Below, piece by piece: positions 62,525 through 64,000 of a stretch of 64,000 nt of DNA. This DNA comes from an uncultured Alphaproteobacteria bacterium. Its GTDB lineage: Bacteria > Pseudomonadota > Alphaproteobacteria > Rhodobacterales > Rhodobacteraceae. A program made the translations under genes and the position numbers. The notes below the pieces were generated by a model. The model saw only the letters and a program-made list of their open reading frames with translations, was not told the DNA's origin and made no database searches. Within the stretch, counting starts at the first letter, position 1, and each line of letters opens with the position of its first letter. Where the stretch lies: positions 1 through 64,000 of the forward strand of contig CACBBC010000001.1 of assembly GCA_902537415.1 (NCBI GenBank), in the 5' to 3' direction.

Positions 62525-63799
62525 TTAGCCTTTAAAAAGCAAATCTTCGCTCTCTGTGTTTGAGCCTAAGTTTAGTTTACAGTGTACTGGACTGGTAGAG
62601 CTGATAACTTTTCCACGTCTAACAACAAATAGCCTTGCTGGCTTAAGTCTTATGGCCTCTATGGGGTCTTTACATTGCAAAACTACCAAATCTCCATTTG
62701 ATCCCTTATTTATACCATAATTATCTAAATGAAGTATGGAGGCAGCATGGACCGTCACTGCATTGAAGCATGATTTCATCTCATCAATGCCAGTCATATG
62801 ACAGCAGTGTAAAGCCATGTGTGCAACCTCGAGCATATCATGAGAGCCTAGTGGATACCAAGGATCCATAACGCAATCATGTCCAAATGCGACCTTAAGG
62901 CCTGCATTGAGTTGCTCTGGTATTCTAGTTAAGCCTCTTCTCTTAGGGTAACTATCTTGCCTTCCTTGTATAGTTATATTAATTAAGGGATTAGCTATAA
63001 TGTTTAGATCAGCCTCAACGAGCAACGAGATAAGTTTTGTGAAATAGTAATTATCTATTGAATGCATAGAGGTCAGGTGAGAACCCGCTACACGTCCCTT
63101 TAGACCAAGTCTGGTAGTTTCAAATGCAAGCTTCTCAACATGCCTTGACATAGGGTCATCTGTTTCATCACAATGCAAATCTGTAAGAAGTCCGCGCTTT
63201 TCGGCAATCTCACACAGTATACGAATGGACTCATGACCCTCCTCCATTGTTCTCTCAAAGTGAGGGATTCCACCAACAACATCAACTCCCATATCGAGCG
63301 CTGTATTCAAATTGTCCAAACAATTGGCTCTGAGTAATCCGTCTTGTGGAAAAGCAACCAGCTGTATATCAATAAAATCTTTCATTGTTTCTCTGACATC
63401 TAGGAGTGCTTCAACGCCCACAAGGTTTTGTCCAGAGACATCGACATGACTTCGAATTGCCAAGGTTCCTCTAGCTATCGCCCACTTGCAAAACTTCAAG
63501 GCTCTCTCCTTTATAGCATCAGCAGTGAGATTTGGTTTCAATTCTCCCCACAATTTGATGCCTTCAAGTAAAGTACCACTTTTATTCACGCGGGGAAGAC
63601 CATAGCTTAGTGTTGCATCCATATGAAAGTGACTGTCAACAAATGGGGGAGTAACAAAGTGAAAATCGGCGTCTATGATGGGAATATTATCTGCTTTAAT
63701 TTTTGAAGCTATGTCTTTAATAACCCCTTCCTTAATTAAAATGTCTTGAGGGTCTTTGTTTTTTGATAATAAGCAGTTTTTTACTAATAAATCAGTCAT
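62525..63799 (-). CDS. Cytosine deaminase-like amidohydrolase
   Basis: TPPFVDSHFHMDATLSYGLPRVNKSGTLLEGI; LHCDETDD; VAFGHDCVMDPWYPLGS; likely start at 63799. Confidence 0.88.
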   Translation of the reverse strand: MTDLLVKNCLLSKNKDPQDILIKEGVIKDIASKIKADNIPIIDADFHFVTPPFVDSHFHMDATLSYGLPRVNKSGTLLEGIKLWGELKPNLTADAIKERALKFCKWAIARGTLAIRSHVDVSGQNLVGVEALLDVRETMKDFIDIQLVAFPQDGLLRANCLDNLNTALDMGVDVVGGIPHFERTMEEGHESIRILCEIAEKRGLLTDLHCDETDDPMSRHVEKLAFETTRLGLKGRVAGSHLTSMHSIDNYYFTKLISLLVEADLNIIANPLINITIQGRQDSYPKRRGLTRIPEQLNAGLKVAFGHDCVMDPWYPLGSHDMLEVAHMALHCCHMTGIDEMKSCFNAVTVHAASILHLDNYGINKGSNGDLVVLQCKDPIEAIRLKPARLFVVRRGKVISSTSPVHCKLNLGSNTESEDLLFKG

Positions 63800-63815
63800 G
63801 TAATTCCTCCCTGTT

Positions 63816-64000
63816 TTAATGTCTTTCACCACGTCGGAATGGGATCAAGAGTGCCTTTGGATACCTTGTTCTTTTGGCTGCAATTACCATTGCAACAATA
63901 CTCAACAAAAAAGGAAGCATTAGAAAAAATTGATAAGGAATAACAGCTCCGGCCAGTTGTTGAGCTCTAACTTGATAAGCATCCAGTCCAGCAAAAAGAA
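63816..64000 (-). CDS. ABC transporter permease (nucleoside/BMP-type), C-terminal fragment at window edge
   Basis: Reverse-strand reading LFAGLDAYQVRAQQLAGAVIPYQFFLMLPFLLSIVAMVIAAKRTRYPKALLIPFRRGERH*; not in ORF track because no start codon in window. Confidence 0.75.
   Translation of the reverse strand, partial: LFAGLDAYQVRAQQLAGAVIPYQFFLMLPFLLSIVAMVIAAKRTRYPKALLIPFRRGERH

Noticed and set aside
1-64000. CRISPR arrays, phage, transposons, retron or defence systems
   Set aside because: No regular repeat arrays, transposases, integrases, reverse transcriptases or nuclease/helicase defence modules were recognised on either strand.

Overview
64 kb window of an AT-rich bacterial chromosome, most likely an uncultured marine alphaproteobacterium (placement inferred from gene content only: class II NrdJ, isolated ctaD next to a DUF2244-type protein, TRAP transporter, flavocytochrome c/SoxB, F420 genes). 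Most of it is ordinary core gene content: htpG, aroG (class II), serB, gmk, plsC, eno, fur, mazG, gpt, fabI, pdxH, a tandem cold-shock protein, nrdJ, ilvBH, bpt, metA, ctaD, lipB, leuA, and two tRNAs (Pro-UGG, Leu-GAG). No CRISPR array, transposase, integrase, phage module or rRNA was seen. Accessory parts: a region of tiny membrane proteins and small alpha/beta-barrel or NTF2-like proteins (about 35-40 kb); an F420/FO biosynthesis cluster (cofC-cofH-cofG plus a PPOX-family protein, 45.9-49.7 kb); and a segment with two cytochrome P450s, two YwqK/MORN-like proteins and VOC proteins (51.6-59.5 kb). The strongest non-coding signal is the approximately 190-nt leader of the adenosylcobalamin-dependent ribonucleotide reductase gene nrdJ (about 15.61-15.80 kb). 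It can fold into a long-range closing helix with internal helices, and it contains a segment that could pair either upstream or downstream, so it is a candidate cis-regulatory RNA. Several ORFs shorter than 60 aa that are absent from the supplied track are also reported. All family calls come from reading motifs; no database search or folding program was run.
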